A DNA stretch of 63,460 nucleotides from Methylacidiphilales bacterium (GCA_021272315.1 JAJSLI010000035.1:1-63460); one strand, 5' to 3'; shown: positions 1 to 8,876, counted from the first letter of the stretch. The notes: generated by a model not told the origin, from the letters alone. Made by a program: numbers and translations.

Positions 1-699
1 GCCATGAGCGGCGTGACCGATTGCTACCAGCCCGCCGAGCGCCATTTCCGCATCACCCGCTCGTGCCTCGAGGTGCTGGCCGAATTTCGGCATCCGGTCA
101 CGATCATCACCAAAAATTTCCTGGTCACGCGCGACCTCGACCTGCTGAAGGAACTCGCGGCCTATGACGCGGCGCAAGTTTTCATCTCGATCACGACCCT
201 CAACGCCGAACTCGCCGCCAAGATGGAGCCGCGCGCCAGCCGGCCCGCCCACCGGCTCCGCGCCATCGAGATGCTGGCCCGCGCCGGCGTGCCGGTCGGC
301 GTGCTCGTCGCGCCCATCATCCCGGGCCTGAACGACCGCGAGATTCCCGCCGTGCTCGAGGCCGCGAAAGCCGCCGGTGCGGTTTCCGCCGGGTTCACCA
401 TCCTGCGCCTGCCCTACGGCGTGAAGGACGTTTTCCAGGAATGGCTCAAGCTCAATTTCCCGGAAAAGCTCGACCGCGTCATCGCGGCGGTGCGTGCCGT
501 GCGCGGCGGCAAACTCAACGTCAGCGAATTCGGCGCCCGCATGAGCGGCGAGGGAAATTACGCCGACCAGATCCACCGGATGTTCCACGTTTTCCGCGAG
601 CGCCTCGGCTTCGGCCACATGCGCGAACTCCGCACCGAACATTTTCGCCGCCCCGGCGAGGTCCAGCTTTCGCTTGGGGGTTTAGCGACTACGACTTAG
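1..699 (+). CDS. Radical SAM protein, PA0069/SplB-like family, C-terminal part
   Basis: The reading frame is open from the first base, so the N-terminus with the iron-sulfur CxxxCxxC motif lies outside the window and about 232 residues remain. The visible part matches the C-terminal two thirds of PA0069/Rv2578c-type radical SAM proteins: a TIITKN strand, FISITTL, the MEPRASRPAHRL segment, GVPVGVLVAPIIPGLND, and a helical tail with GARMSGEG. The family is related to spore photoproduct lyase, but its substrate is unknown. The ATG at base 4 is probably internal, not the true start. It ends 5 bp before a convergent membrane-protein gene. Family assignment is good; function is not known. Confidence 0.85.
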   Translation, partial: AMSGVTDCYQPAERHFRITRSCLEVLAEFRHPVTIITKNFLVTRDLDLLKELAAYDAAQVFISITTLNAELAAKMEPRASRPAHRLRAIEMLARAGVPVGVLVAPIIPGLNDREIPAVLEAAKAAGAVSAGFTILRLPYGVKDVFQEWLKLNFPEKLDRVIAAVRAVRGGKLNVSEFGARMSGEGNYADQIHRMFHVFRERLGFGHMRELRTEHFRRPGEVQLSLGGLATTT

Positions 700-703
700 C
701 GCT

Positions 704-1312
704 TTAACCCGAATGGTATTGTTCTACAACAAAGATTTCGATTGAACCGATGATACCTAAGGTTCCAACAGCGAAAGCGGCAAAAACAAAAAGCAAAATT
801 CCCACGATTGATAACCGGTAAAAAACACCTGGAGTTTTTCTAAAAAAGACAGAAATGAGAGGAAGTGTGCGTCCGAGCAATAAGACGGCTGCTCCGTAAA
901 TTGCGCTAAAGATCAGGAAACTTTGTCCCCTATCCAAATCGCTATAACCATCAAAAAAATCTGAGATGGCACCAAGGGTTGCAATCGAGATGGCAAAAAT
1001 ACCACATCCGATGAGCGCGTATTTGGAAATAACAGGAGAGCGAAAATAAAAAGCTGGAAGAAAATGCCAAAACAGGGCGAGACCACCGAAAAAAAACGCG
1101 GAGAATTCGACGAGCGCTGTGGCAAGCCAGACAGGACCACCCAGAGAAGTCACCAACCAAATGTCCTTCCACATGTCGCGCCAAAGATGCGGTTCGTTTG
1201 CTGAATGCTTTTCGTAGATCAACATCACGGCATAAAGAATCACACCTGCGCAAATGATGAGCCGTGAAAGAAACCGCATTCGGTTTGAAGGGAGTTCACA
1301 GGCTTCGCTCAT
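704..1312 (-). CDS. Hypothetical multi-pass membrane protein
   Basis: A 202-residue protein that I do not recognise. After a short N-terminal tail there are about five hydrophobic segments (roughly residues 14-34, 55-80, 98-115, 130-150 and 163-192) separated by short polar loops, so it is probably an inner-membrane protein. The gene is clearly more AT-rich than its neighbours, which suggests separate acquisition. It is convergent with the radical SAM gene and separated from the GH16 gene by about 67 bp. No catalytic motif is visible. Confidence 0.6.
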   Translation of the reverse strand: MSEACELPSNRMRFLSRLIICAGVILYAVMLIYEKHSANEPHLWRDMWKDIWLVTSLGGPVWLATALVEFSAFFFGGLALFWHFLPAFYFRSPVISKYALIGCGIFAISIATLGAISDFFDGYSDLDRGQSFLIFSAIYGAAVLLLGRTLPLISVFFRKTPGVFYRLSIVGILLFVFAAFAVGTLGIIGSIEIFVVEQYHSG

Positions 1313-1379
1313 GATATGTCCTTTTTAGCATTGGTCGTCAAAATACGCTCGCTCGAATACATCACAGCCCTCGCTTCGT

Positions 1380-2273
1380 TCAGTCTGAAGACGATTCCTT
1401 TTGGTAAACGCGCACGGAAGAGACGACCAGGCGCTGTGGGAAAATGGAGTCATCAATTGGACCGCCCCAGCCGCCGCCGAGCGCGAGGTTAAGAATGAGA
1501 AAGTGGGGCTTGTGGAACGGGTTCTGGCCGTCATTGTCCGCGCTCTTCACGTCGAAGCTGAAATATTTTTTGTCATCGACGAAAAGGTCGATGCGTTCGG
1601 GGGTCCACTCGGTGGCGTAGACATGAAAATCAGCCTCGGGATGATCGACCGGCAACTGGCCCCCTTGCGAGGCCTCCTTGCCGTTGCCGAAATAGTGGAC
1701 GGTCCCATAGATCACGCCGGGCTGCTTGCCGACCAATTCCATGATATCGATTTCGCCGCAGCGCGGCCAGCCGACCTGTGGATCGCTCACGTTGACACCG
1801 AGGGTCCAAATGGCGGGCCAGACACCCTTGCCCCACGGAAGCTCGGCGCGAACCTCGATGCGACCGTAGATCCAATCGGCTTGGGTCCGCGTCTCGAGTG
1901 CGGCGGAAGTATAGTGGGCCACAGGCGCGGTTGCGCCGGGGGGCGTGTAGTCTTCCTTGCGTCCTTCGATGACAAGCGCGCCGTTTTCGATGCGGGCGTT
2001 TTCAAGCCGCGCCTTGGTGTAATATTGCGACTCGTTGTTGCGGACAAAGCCTTCCTCGTAAATCCACTTTTTTGGATCGGGCAGTCCGTCGGGTTCCTGG
2101 CTGAAGTCGTCGGACCAAACAAGCCGGTATCCGGGAGGCTCGTCAGCGGGTGGGGTATCGGCGGCTTTGAGAAAAGGCGCCGCGCCGGGTAGGAAAAAGA
2201 GGCAGGTCGCGGTCACATGGACTCCATGCCGGAGAAAAGCGGAACGAATCGGTTTCGCGGGAAGGAAGCTCAT
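1380..2273 (-). CDS. Family 16 glycoside hydrolase (secreted endo-beta-glucanase/laminarinase type)
   Basis: A 297-residue secreted hydrolase, probably cutting beta-1,3 or beta-1,3-1,4 glucans. An N-terminal signal segment (about residues 11-38) precedes a GH16 jelly roll beginning at YRLVWSDDF. The catalytic signature GEIDIMELVG has nucleophile Glu174, Asp176 and acid/base Glu179. Conserved WTPERIDLFVDD and LNLALGGGWGG segments follow. The start at 2273 was chosen because it gives the signal peptide and overlaps the stop of the upstream MEMO1-like gene as ATGA, implying translational coupling. The frame is open further upstream, but that part is an arginine-rich antisense shadow. Exact polysaccharide specificity cannot be read from the sequence. 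Confidence 0.93.
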   Translation of the reverse strand: MSFLPAKPIRSAFLRHGVHVTATCLFFLPGAAPFLKAADTPPADEPPGYRLVWSDDFSQEPDGLPDPKKWIYEEGFVRNNESQYYTKARLENARIENGALVIEGRKEDYTPPGATAPVAHYTSAALETRTQADWIYGRIEVRAELPWGKGVWPAIWTLGVNVSDPQVGWPRCGEIDIMELVGKQPGVIYGTVHYFGNGKEASQGGQLPVDHPEADFHVYATEWTPERIDLFVDDKKYFSFDVKSADNDGQNPFHKPHFLILNLALGGGWGGPIDDSIFPQRLVVSSVRVYQKESSSD

Positions 2274-3211
2274 AGAAGAATCCGCCCGCTCGAATAGGTC
2301 ACGGCGCTGGCGTCGCGCTCGGTGAACCACTGTTCGTACCAGGTGCGTTGAAGGATGAATTTTCCCGCGCCCGCGGCGAGCAGCAGGGCCAGCGCGCCGA
2401 CGCCGTCGAAGCTGCGGGCGTTGCCCTCCTCGCGGAACCAATCGAGGAAAGCGCGTGCGTCGCCTTTTTCCGCGCAATCCCAAAGCATTTGTTCCCAGCC
2501 GGCGGTCCCCTTCAGCAGCGCGGGCGTGACGCGGAACGGATGTTGGAAGCGCGGCCCGAGATGACAGCCGTCGATGCTGACGATGACGCGCAATTTCTCG
2601 CCGGGGGCGAATTTTTTGAACAGTTTCGCGAGGTTGCGGCTCAGCCGGTGGAAATCGGCGAGGTCCTCCCATTCGGCAAGACCCTCAACATAGGAATAAA
2701 GCCCGCCGCAGAGCAGCGGCACGAAGCGGAAATCCTTTTTGCCCTTCGCGGGATGGAGCCGGTGAATCGCCTGGAGCCAGGTCAGCGCGAACTCGATCGA
2801 ATGTTCGCGGTGATGCGCCTCAGCAGAGAACTGCCGCGAAGGCGCGGCGCCCGCCGCCAGCAAATCGACCAGCTCCCCGGCGCAGGCTGCGCGGCCCAGC
2901 GGCGTGACATAATCGCGGCGGTCGAGAGTCCATTCGAGCCGCGAGCGGTGTCCGACGCCGAGGATGAGATAGGTGTCGGCCGGCGGCTCGTCCAGCAGCG
3001 GACGAAACGCCGCGGCATAGGCGCGGAGGCTGACCCGGAAGTCGATGTGTGGCGTGATGATGCCGGCCAGCGAGCTGGTGGCCGGGCCGGGTGGCAACTC
3101 GGTTGCGGACAGGGAATCGAGCGCCTTGCGGAAAAAATCCAGCGCTGCGACAGGATCGGAAGGATAACACTCGGGATGATGCTCAGCCTTGAGAAAGGCG
3201 GGCGCGGTCAT
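2270..3211 (-). CDS. amrB: MEMO1 family protein (AmmeMemoRadiSam system protein B)
   Basis: A 313-residue MEMO-fold protein of the aromatic-ring-opening dioxygenase-like superfamily. Typical landmarks are GIITPHIDFR, a VGHRSR segment, REHSIEFALTWLQ and a late VSIDGCHLGPR segment carrying putative metal-site His and Asp residues. In many bacteria MEMO occurs with AMMECR1 (AmrA) and a radical SAM protein (AmrS). Neither is next to this gene, although a different radical SAM family lies 2 kb away. It overlaps the GH16 start by four bases. The biochemical role of bacterial MEMO is unsettled. Confidence 0.88.
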   Translation of the reverse strand: MTAPAFLKAEHHPECYPSDPVAALDFFRKALDSLSATELPPGPATSSLAGIITPHIDFRVSLRAYAAAFRPLLDEPPADTYLILGVGHRSRLEWTLDRRDYVTPLGRAACAGELVDLLAAGAAPSRQFSAEAHHREHSIEFALTWLQAIHRLHPAKGKKDFRFVPLLCGGLYSYVEGLAEWEDLADFHRLSRNLAKLFKKFAPGEKLRVIVSIDGCHLGPRFQHPFRVTPALLKGTAGWEQMLWDCAEKGDARAFLDWFREEGNARSFDGVGALALLLAAGAGKFILQRTWYEQWFTERDASAVTYSSGRILL

Positions 3212-3234
3212 AGGAAAAAAACGTTCCGCATGAA

Positions 3235-4362
3235 TTAGTTCTGGGCAGATCCGGGCGTTGCTGGCGAAGGTGTGGCCGATGTTGGAGAAGGCGTGGCTGA
3301 TGGTGGTGAAGACGTGGTCGGTGCCGGTGAAGACGTATCCGGAGCTGGTGAAGATGTGGCTGATGTTGGAGAAGGCGCGACCGTTGTTGGTGCTGGCGTA
3401 GTCGTTGCCGTGGACGTGTTTCCCGGTTGTCCATTTAACAGGGCCTGCGCGGCGGGATCGTTGGCGATGGATTGAAGCACCGTGTCGATGGCCACTTCGC
3501 GGGATGCCGCCATTTGCGTTTGCGAGACGCGGCCCAAAGCTGTGGTGACATCTGCATCGGAAAACACGATTTTAGGAGAGTTGAAGTGGTGGCCGTCGGG
3601 CAAGGGGCCATCGTCAAGTTGAAAGAACTGTTGATCACGAATGATGGGGGACAAAGCCGGAAGGTCGGCGTCACCGTTGAGAAAGATAACGACGGTCTGT
3701 GATTTCAGATGATTCAGCGCCATCTGAGTCAGGTCTTCCTCCGAACCGATTGGGGGATTGGCGACGGTCAACGCGCTTAGATCACTGCACATCCAGGCCA
3801 AGGGCCAATGCAATTGACGGGCCACGCTTTGTGCGTCAGCCAGAGAAGTCACAGGATAATAGGGATGATCCGACTCCCGCGCACTTTCCGCCTTCGTGAA
3901 AGCGGCCGCATCCGGATCGTAATTCAGTTTCTTTTGAATGTCCGGCGGAAGCGTGGAGATATCAACGCGGCTCACCCCCATCGAATGGGTGATCGTAACG
4001 ACGTCGGGCTTAATGTCGTTGATGGTCACGTTCACATAGGTCTTGTTATCGGATGTTGTCCAAGTCCAATTAGGCTGAGAAGGGATCACGTCGGGCGGCG
4101 TCCATTTTTTGGGCGGGCTTGGGGGTAGGGGCGCAGGGGCTGCAACTGCCGTTGCGGCGGCCGTGGGAGTCTGCACTTCCTCCGGCTGCGGCTGGGCGGC
4201 TGGCGTTGACTCGGCTTGAAAAGGTGAAATTGAATGGAAAAGAGCGCCGAGGTCGTCGATGACTTTCCAGCATCCCTCCGGATTCTTGGAATAGGCGTAA
4301 CCAGCGACGCCCAGAAAAAGAAGCACCGTAGCGATGAAAAAGATTCGTGTGGAGGTACTCAT
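3235..4362 (-). CDS. Membrane-anchored protein with Ser/Thr/Pro-rich C-terminal tail
   Basis: A 375-residue protein of unknown function. A signal anchor (residues 6-24) is followed by a Pro/Ala-rich linker (about 50-90), a globular region (about 95-300) and a low-complexity tail of SPTSATSSPAP-like units (about 318-370). The globular part includes a segment (HWPLAWMCSDLSAL, TVVIFLNGD) that could adopt an alpha/beta fold, but I see no confident family. The tail is encoded by imperfect short tandem repeats near 3250-3410. It lies 23 bp upstream of the MEMO gene in the same direction and may be the first gene of that operon. Confidence 0.65.
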   Translation of the reverse strand: MSTSTRIFFIATVLLFLGVAGYAYSKNPEGCWKVIDDLGALFHSISPFQAESTPAAQPQPEEVQTPTAAATAVAAPAPLPPSPPKKWTPPDVIPSQPNWTWTTSDNKTYVNVTINDIKPDVVTITHSMGVSRVDISTLPPDIQKKLNYDPDAAAFTKAESARESDHPYYPVTSLADAQSVARQLHWPLAWMCSDLSALTVANPPIGSEEDLTQMALNHLKSQTVVIFLNGDADLPALSPIIRDQQFFQLDDGPLPDGHHFNSPKIVFSDADVTTALGRVSQTQMAASREVAIDTVLQSIANDPAAQALLNGQPGNTSTATTTPAPTTVAPSPTSATSSPAPDTSSPAPTTSSPPSATPSPTSATPSPATPGSAQN

Positions 4363-4743
4363 CGAGAGTGCGAGGATGCTGATGTATTACCGAAGGGGAT
4401 CGCTGAAAGGGTGTCTGGAAAGTAGGCGCAGGTCACGCCGAAAACAATTTTGCCTTAATGCCAAAAATCGGACGGGGAAATGCCGCGCAAGGCAAGTTCT
4501 AGCGGGCGCCAGTAGCGCTTTGCCCCAAAAATAATTCTCCCGTGCACAATACCGGACGTTTGTAGGATCGTCAGGCGATCTTGTCCTTTAGGACACACCC
4601 TTAACTAAGAAAGAGGGCGCAAAAAATTTTCATCAATAATAACCTTAAATTTCCTATATCTTCTTGCCGGGCGGCAGAAAATGCCTAGCCTTGGCTTACA
4701 GCCATGCATTTTCTTTCCATGGTTGTTATTACTTTTGGTCCCC
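4363..4743. other. Intergenic region between divergent genes
   Basis: A 381-bp AT-rich spacer between two divergent start codons. It must hold promoters for both the minus-strand anchor protein and the plus-strand NtrC-type regulator. I see no convincing -35/-10 pair, operator or small gene. The frame of the regulator is open back to 4681, but the extra 21 residues are hydrophobic and do not belong to a receiver domain. Confidence 0.5.
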
Positions 4744-6129
4744 ATGAGAATAGATCGCATTCTGATTGTTGACGACGAGGATGAATTGAGGCGCATGCTG
4801 GTCGATTACCTCGGTTCGCAAGGTTACACCGCCTTGGGTACGCGCTCGATTATGCAAAGCGAGGAGGCGCTGCGGACCGACGCATTCGATCTCGTCATCG
4901 CCGATCTGCGCCTGCAGGACGGTAGCGGGCTCGATCTGCTGCGGCAGCTCAAGCAGCTTGCGCCCCGCTCCCACGGCGTTCTCATGACCGGGTACGCGAC
5001 GATGGAGACGGCGGTCGAAGCGATCCGTCTCGGGCTTTTCGATTACCTGATCAAGCCGATCGTGCCGGCGCAACTCGATCTCCTTTTGCAGCGGCTCGAA
5101 TCGATCCGGCGGTTGCAAAGCGAAAATTCCTACCTGCGCCAACAGCAAGCCGACGTCGGTGGCGACGAGATCTGGGGCCGCAGCAGCCTGATGCAGGACA
5201 TTCTTGAGATGGTGAAAAAAGTGGCGCAGACCCACGCCACCGTGCTGATCCAGGGCGAGAGCGGCACGGGCAAAGAGGTGGTCGCTCATGCGATCGTGCG
5301 GCACAGCCCGCGCGCCAACATGCCGTTTGTGAAGGTCAATTGCGCGGCGGTCCCGGAAACGCTGCTCGAAAGCGAATTTTTCGGTCACGAGCGCGGCGCG
5401 TTTACCGGCGCGGTGCAGCGGCGCGAGGGCCGCTTTGAGACGGCGAACTGCGGCACCCTTCTGCTCGACGAAATCGCCGAGATTCCGCTCAGCCTGCAGG
5501 TGAAGCTTCTGCGCGTGCTCCAGGAGCGCGAGTTCGAGCGGGTTGGAGGCAACAAGACGATCCGCATCGACGTGCGCCTGATCGCCAGCACCAACCGCGA
5601 CCTGCATGAAGCGGTGCGCCAAGGGCAGTTCCGCGAGGATTTGTTCTACCGGCTCAACGTCGTGCCGATCAATCTGCCGCCGCTGCGCCTGCGCGGGCAG
5701 GATATCGATGATCTGGTCGAGTTCTTCGTCGCCCACTTCGCGCGCAAGCACGGCAAGACAATCCGAGGTATCACGCCTTGGTCGTGGCAACGGCTGCGCG
5801 CCTACCGCTGGCCGGGCAACGTGCGCGAACTCCAAAACACCATCGAGCGGGCCGTGATCATGACCGGCCCGGGCGGTGAAATCGAGGTGCCCGAGTTCGC
5901 CCTGCCGGAGAAGGCATCAGCTTTCGACACGATGAACGTCGCCGACCAGTTGCCGACCGTGGACGAAATGGAACGGCGTCTCATTGGCCACATGCTGCTC
6001 CACACGAACCTGAACAAAACGCACGCTGCGGAAAAACTGGGCATCAGCCTGCGAACGCTCCGCAACAAACTGCGGGCCTACCGCAGCGCCGGTTACGATA
6101 CAGAAAAGCCCGGGTCCTGGGTGGCATAA
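4744..6129 (+). CDS. Sigma54-dependent response regulator (NtrC family)
   Basis: A 461-residue activator. An N-terminal receiver (about 1-115; acidic pocket D10/D11, phosphorylatable D54, conserved Lys in LIKP) is followed by a AAA+ domain with Walker A GESGTGKE (about 171-178), the sigma54-contact loop GAFTGA (about 218-223), a Walker B LLLDE and sensor residues. A Fis-type helix-turn-helix (LNKTHAAEKLGISLRTLRNKL) sits near residues 422-445. ATG 4744 was chosen because receivers begin directly with RILIVDD. No cognate kinase is adjacent, so the stimulus and regulon are unknown. The family opens sigma54 promoters by ATP hydrolysis. Confidence 0.95.
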   Translation: MRIDRILIVDDEDELRRMLVDYLGSQGYTALGTRSIMQSEEALRTDAFDLVIADLRLQDGSGLDLLRQLKQLAPRSHGVLMTGYATMETAVEAIRLGLFDYLIKPIVPAQLDLLLQRLESIRRLQSENSYLRQQQADVGGDEIWGRSSLMQDILEMVKKVAQTHATVLIQGESGTGKEVVAHAIVRHSPRANMPFVKVNCAAVPETLLESEFFGHERGAFTGAVQRREGRFETANCGTLLLDEIAEIPLSLQVKLLRVLQEREFERVGGNKTIRIDVRLIASTNRDLHEAVRQGQFREDLFYRLNVVPINLPPLRLRGQDIDDLVEFFVAHFARKHGKTIRGITPWSWQRLRAYRWPGNVRELQNTIERAVIMTGPGGEIEVPEFALPEKASAFDTMNVADQLPTVDEMERRLIGHMLLHTNLNKTHAAEKLGISLRTLRNKLRAYRSAGYDTEKPGSWVA

Positions 6130-6253
6130 AACGTCCTCCGACAACGCGCGGGAGCTTCGAGCGATAAGCCTGCCTGGAAGGTTTGACCCGGCTTTTAGTT
6201 CGCGGGAAGCCACAGAACCAACCACATTCGGTTCCCGTTATCCCAGGTATGTT

Positions 6254-8068
6254 TCATTTGGAACCGGGAGCCTGCTGCACCATCGATTGCGCTTTGGCCA
6301 GATTACTTTGCGCATCGCTATCATCAGGCTTCAATCGCAGGGCCTCTTGGAACTGGATAATTGCCTGCGCCGTTTGCCCCTTTAAAAATAGAGCACTTCC
6401 GAGATCATTGTGGGCTTCGACATAGTTGGGATTGATCTCCAGAGCTTTTTGATATTGGGTAATCGCCTCGTCTATCCGCCCTTTTTGAGCGAGGACATTG
6501 CCGAGGTGGAAATGGGCTTGTTCTATGTTTGGGTTCATGGCCAGGGCATTTTGAAATTGGACAATCGCCTCGTCCACCCGCCCCTTTCGTACGAGAGCAA
6601 TGCCAAGGTTATAGTGAATTTCGGCAGCATTGGGGTCGATGATGGCCAAAGCCTTTTGAAATTGGACAATCGCCTCGTCCACCCGGCCCTTCTGTTCGAG
6701 GGCATTGCCAAGGTTACTGTAGGCTTTGGCATAGTTGGGATTGATCTCCAAGGCCTGCTGGAACTGGACAATCGCCTCGTCCACCCGACCTTCCAAAACA
6801 AGCACTGCGCCGAGGTTGAAACGGGCCATCCACGATTCGGGATTGTGAGTAACGCAGTAGCTCCAAAGATTTTCCGGGCTGGCAAATTTCTCGGCGTAAG
6901 CGCGGCTTTCCCCCGCCAGCAGAACCAAAATCGTCGCCACAACCGCCCAGCCGGCGAAACGAAGCCCCGGCGCCGCCCGGTTGTCCAATGCCCCCAGCCC
7001 CGCCACGGCCAGACCGATCAAACCCACGAGCGGCACGTAGAGAAAATGGTCCATGACCCAGGTGAAGTCCATATAACCGACTATTCTTGTGCTCACGAAC
7101 GGGGCCAGCATGATAAGAAAATAGCCAAACCCGAGCAGGACATGACGTCCCCAACCGGCGCGATGTTGCCAAAACCAAAAGAGCAGCCCGACCAGGACCG
7201 GCAAGGGCAGAAGCTCGGGCAGGGAAGGGGGATCAATCTTCCATTGGGAATAAATGGGCAGCAAGTGCGCCGGCCACACCGCTTTCCAAAAATAAAACGT
7301 GAGCGAGGATCCGGCCAGCGCCAGCCGGGACAAGATACCTATCTCCGGCGTTGGATAGGGAAGATGGTGAAGCTGGGTGTACCAGACGCCGCAACGGAGG
7401 GTGACCCACCCAAGCGTCAGAGAAACGAGAAAAAAGGGCGTGCTGGCTTTCAAGTCGTTCCACCCAAAGCGGCCCCGTTTCCACCACGCATAAAGCAGGA
7501 TGACCACCGGGAACATGACCAGGGTCGTTTTGCTTAGCATCGCCAGAAGGAAAAATCCTAACGCCAGCAGATAATCCCGTCGTGAGCCGGAGCCGTCGTA
7601 ATCGAGATAAAAACACATCGATAGCAGAAAGAGCGGCATGGAAAGCGTGTTTTTCAACTCCGCGATCCAGGCCACCGATTCGACCTGTGCTGGGTGAATG
7701 GCATAGAGCAGCCCGCCGAGCCACGCCAGACGCAAGCCCAGCTTGTGGAAAAGTCGCCAGACTAGCAGTGAGGCGGCGAGATGCAGGACGATATTGGTGA
7801 CATGATAGCCAAAAGTGTCGTCGCCCCAGAGATGCCATTGCGCCCACTGGACGCTGGCCTTGAGGGGGTAGTAATCGGGTTGCGTTCCCGGCTTGAACCA
7901 GATGCTCCAGAGGCCATAAGCACTTTTCGTAATCGCATTATGTATTATATCGACAGCGTCATCCCACAGCCAGTCCCCATGCAGCACCGGCCAGAAAATC
8001 ACCGCCGTCGCGATGATAATCACGGCGGCCTGCAAAAACGGGATGAATTCTTGCAACTTTAGCGTCAT
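6254..8068 (-). CDS. TMTC-like polytopic membrane protein with C-terminal TPR repeats
   Basis: About 604 residues: an N-terminal block of roughly 9-10 membrane segments, then five or so consecutive 34-residue TPR units (GRVDEAIVQFQQALEINPN type) in the last 200 residues. The membrane part resembles GT-C/PMT-like proteins of the TMTC group: an early WDD after the first segment, the motif HPAQVESVAWIAELKN, and a conserved loop RIVGYMDFTWVMDHFLYVPL. Such proteins are linked to protein O-mannosylation in eukaryotes; the bacterial role is unknown. The start is uncertain. ATG 8068 follows GGGGAGG at unusually short spacing, and in-frame starts exist up to 8221. Confidence 0.85.
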   Translation of the reverse strand: MTLKLQEFIPFLQAAVIIIATAVIFWPVLHGDWLWDDAVDIIHNAITKSAYGLWSIWFKPGTQPDYYPLKASVQWAQWHLWGDDTFGYHVTNIVLHLAASLLVWRLFHKLGLRLAWLGGLLYAIHPAQVESVAWIAELKNTLSMPLFLLSMCFYLDYDGSGSRRDYLLALGFFLLAMLSKTTLVMFPVVILLYAWWKRGRFGWNDLKASTPFFLVSLTLGWVTLRCGVWYTQLHHLPYPTPEIGILSRLALAGSSLTFYFWKAVWPAHLLPIYSQWKIDPPSLPELLPLPVLVGLLFWFWQHRAGWGRHVLLGFGYFLIMLAPFVSTRIVGYMDFTWVMDHFLYVPLVGLIGLAVAGLGALDNRAAPGLRFAGWAVVATILVLLAGESRAYAEKFASPENLWSYCVTHNPESWMARFNLGAVLVLEGRVDEAIVQFQQALEINPNYAKAYSNLGNALEQKGRVDEAIVQFQKALAIIDPNAAEIHYNLGIALVRKGRVDEAIVQFQNALAMNPNIEQAHFHLGNVLAQKGRIDEAITQYQKALEINPNYVEAHNDLGSALFLKGQTAQAIIQFQEALRLKPDDSDAQSNLAKAQSMVQQAPGSK

Positions 8069-8601
8069 TCCTCCCCGGGCGCGCGACAAATCCGGCCTTC
8101 CCCTCATTGTTGCGCTTAACATGGCCATACCGTATCGGCGTAGAGGATGAAGTTTTTCTGCTTTCATAAAAGCAGATATTGCTTGGGCTGCTTGATCGCC
8201 GATAGCTACCGGACAAGCCACATTAGTTTTTGTCTTGGTTAGGAATTACTCCGCCATTTGCCCGCGTGTCGGCAATATTGCGTTTCGGATAGGCATCAAT
8301 TATCCGAAAGATAGAGAACAACTGGGCAAAGAATTCCTAGAGACTGATTTCGGATACAAGAATCAGACCTGCTACCAAATACTTCCTACCTGTTTAGAGC
8401 GGTTCGCTTATTGTACAACATATTGAATGTAAAATAGATGGAGTAACTTAATCGCAACATTATTTATGTCACAAATTTATTTTAGTTCCGGTCTTCTGAT
8501 GGCACGTGGAATGATGACTCATTAATTCCGCTGCAGCATGTGTCAGGCGCAACCTTTTGAAGTTTTTTAAAGATTTCTACGGAAAGGAGGTGAAAAAAAC
8601 C
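8069..8601. other. Long AT-rich intergenic region upstream of the pilin gene
   Basis: About 530 bp without a convincing gene (about 380 bp if the upstream gene uses its longest start at 8221). A 63-codon open frame near 8235 lacks a ribosome binding site and any recognisable family. The base composition is much more AT-rich than neighbouring coding DNA, as expected of a promoter or regulatory stretch. A sigma54-like element and a strong ribosome binding site lie at its right end. Confidence 0.5.
8500..8515 (+). promoter_or_regulatory. Possible sigma54-type promoter of the Flp pilin gene
   Basis: TGGCACG at 8500-8506 is an exact match to the -24 half of the sigma54 consensus. At the correct distance there is ATGAT instead of TTGCW, so the G is kept but the following C is lost. 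It lies about 90 bp before the pilin start. Sigma54 promoters are common for pilins, and an NtrC-type activator is encoded 4 kb away, but the -12 mismatch makes this tentative. Confidence 0.3.
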
Positions 8602-8805
8602 ATGATCAACAAAGTTATTACTCGCGCCAAAGCGGCGCTGCGCCGGATGAAGAGCAAGAAGGGCCAGACTCTCGTGGAGTACGCCTTGATTCTCGCCTTC
8701 ATTTCCGTGGTCGCCATTGCAGTCTTGATCGCATTGGGTGGCCAGATCCAAAGCGTGTTCACGACGATTACCAGCCAGCTCCAAGCGGCACAGTCGAGCC
8801 ACTAA
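8602..8805 (+). CDS. Flp/Fap-type (type IVb) pilin
   Basis: A 67-residue pilin. A basic leader (KAALRRMKSKKG) is followed by the prepilin peptidase site G|QTLVEYALILAFISVVAI, with the Glu at +5 and the hydrophobic assembly helix, then a short polar tail. The start is fixed by an almost perfect ribosome binding site, AAGGAGGTGA at 8584-8593, eight bases before ATG. Flp pilins are normally exported and assembled by a Tad system (TadABC, RcpA, TadV), but none of those genes is nearby. This copy is an orphan transcribed on its own. Confidence 0.93.
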   Translation: MINKVITRAKAALRRMKSKKGQTLVEYALILAFISVVAIAVLIALGGQIQSVFTTITSQLQAAQSSH

Positions 8806-8821
8806 TTCTCAGTGGATTCAA

Positions 8822-8876
8822 AGACTTGAGAAGTTCCATCCTCTCAAGTCTCTTGCCGATTCGATTCTCATCGGCA
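8822..8876 (+). terminator. Two tandem stem-loops after the pilin gene
   Basis: AGACTTGAGA (8822-8831) pairs perfectly with TCTCAAGTCT (8842-8851) around a 10-base loop. TGCCGAT (8854-8860) pairs with ATCGGCA (8870-8876). They lie 17 bp after the pilin stop codon. No T-run follows, so a factor-independent terminator is uncertain; protection of the abundant pilin mRNA 3' end is another possibility. Confidence 0.5.

Noticed and set aside
4691-4710. Sigma54-like TTGGCTTACAGCCATGCA before the NtrC-type gene
   Set aside because: GG and GC are 13 bp apart instead of 12, and the middle does not match; a shifted spacing abolishes sigma54 recognition.
4729-5835. Long antisense frame over the NtrC gene and similar Arg-rich frames over other GC-rich genes
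   Set aside because: They are mirror frames of high-GC coding sequence, rich in Arg, Pro and Ala, without motifs or ribosome binding sites.
8235-8426. 63-codon frame upstream of the pilin
   Set aside because: No ribosome binding site, no recognisable family, and AT-rich intergenic composition.
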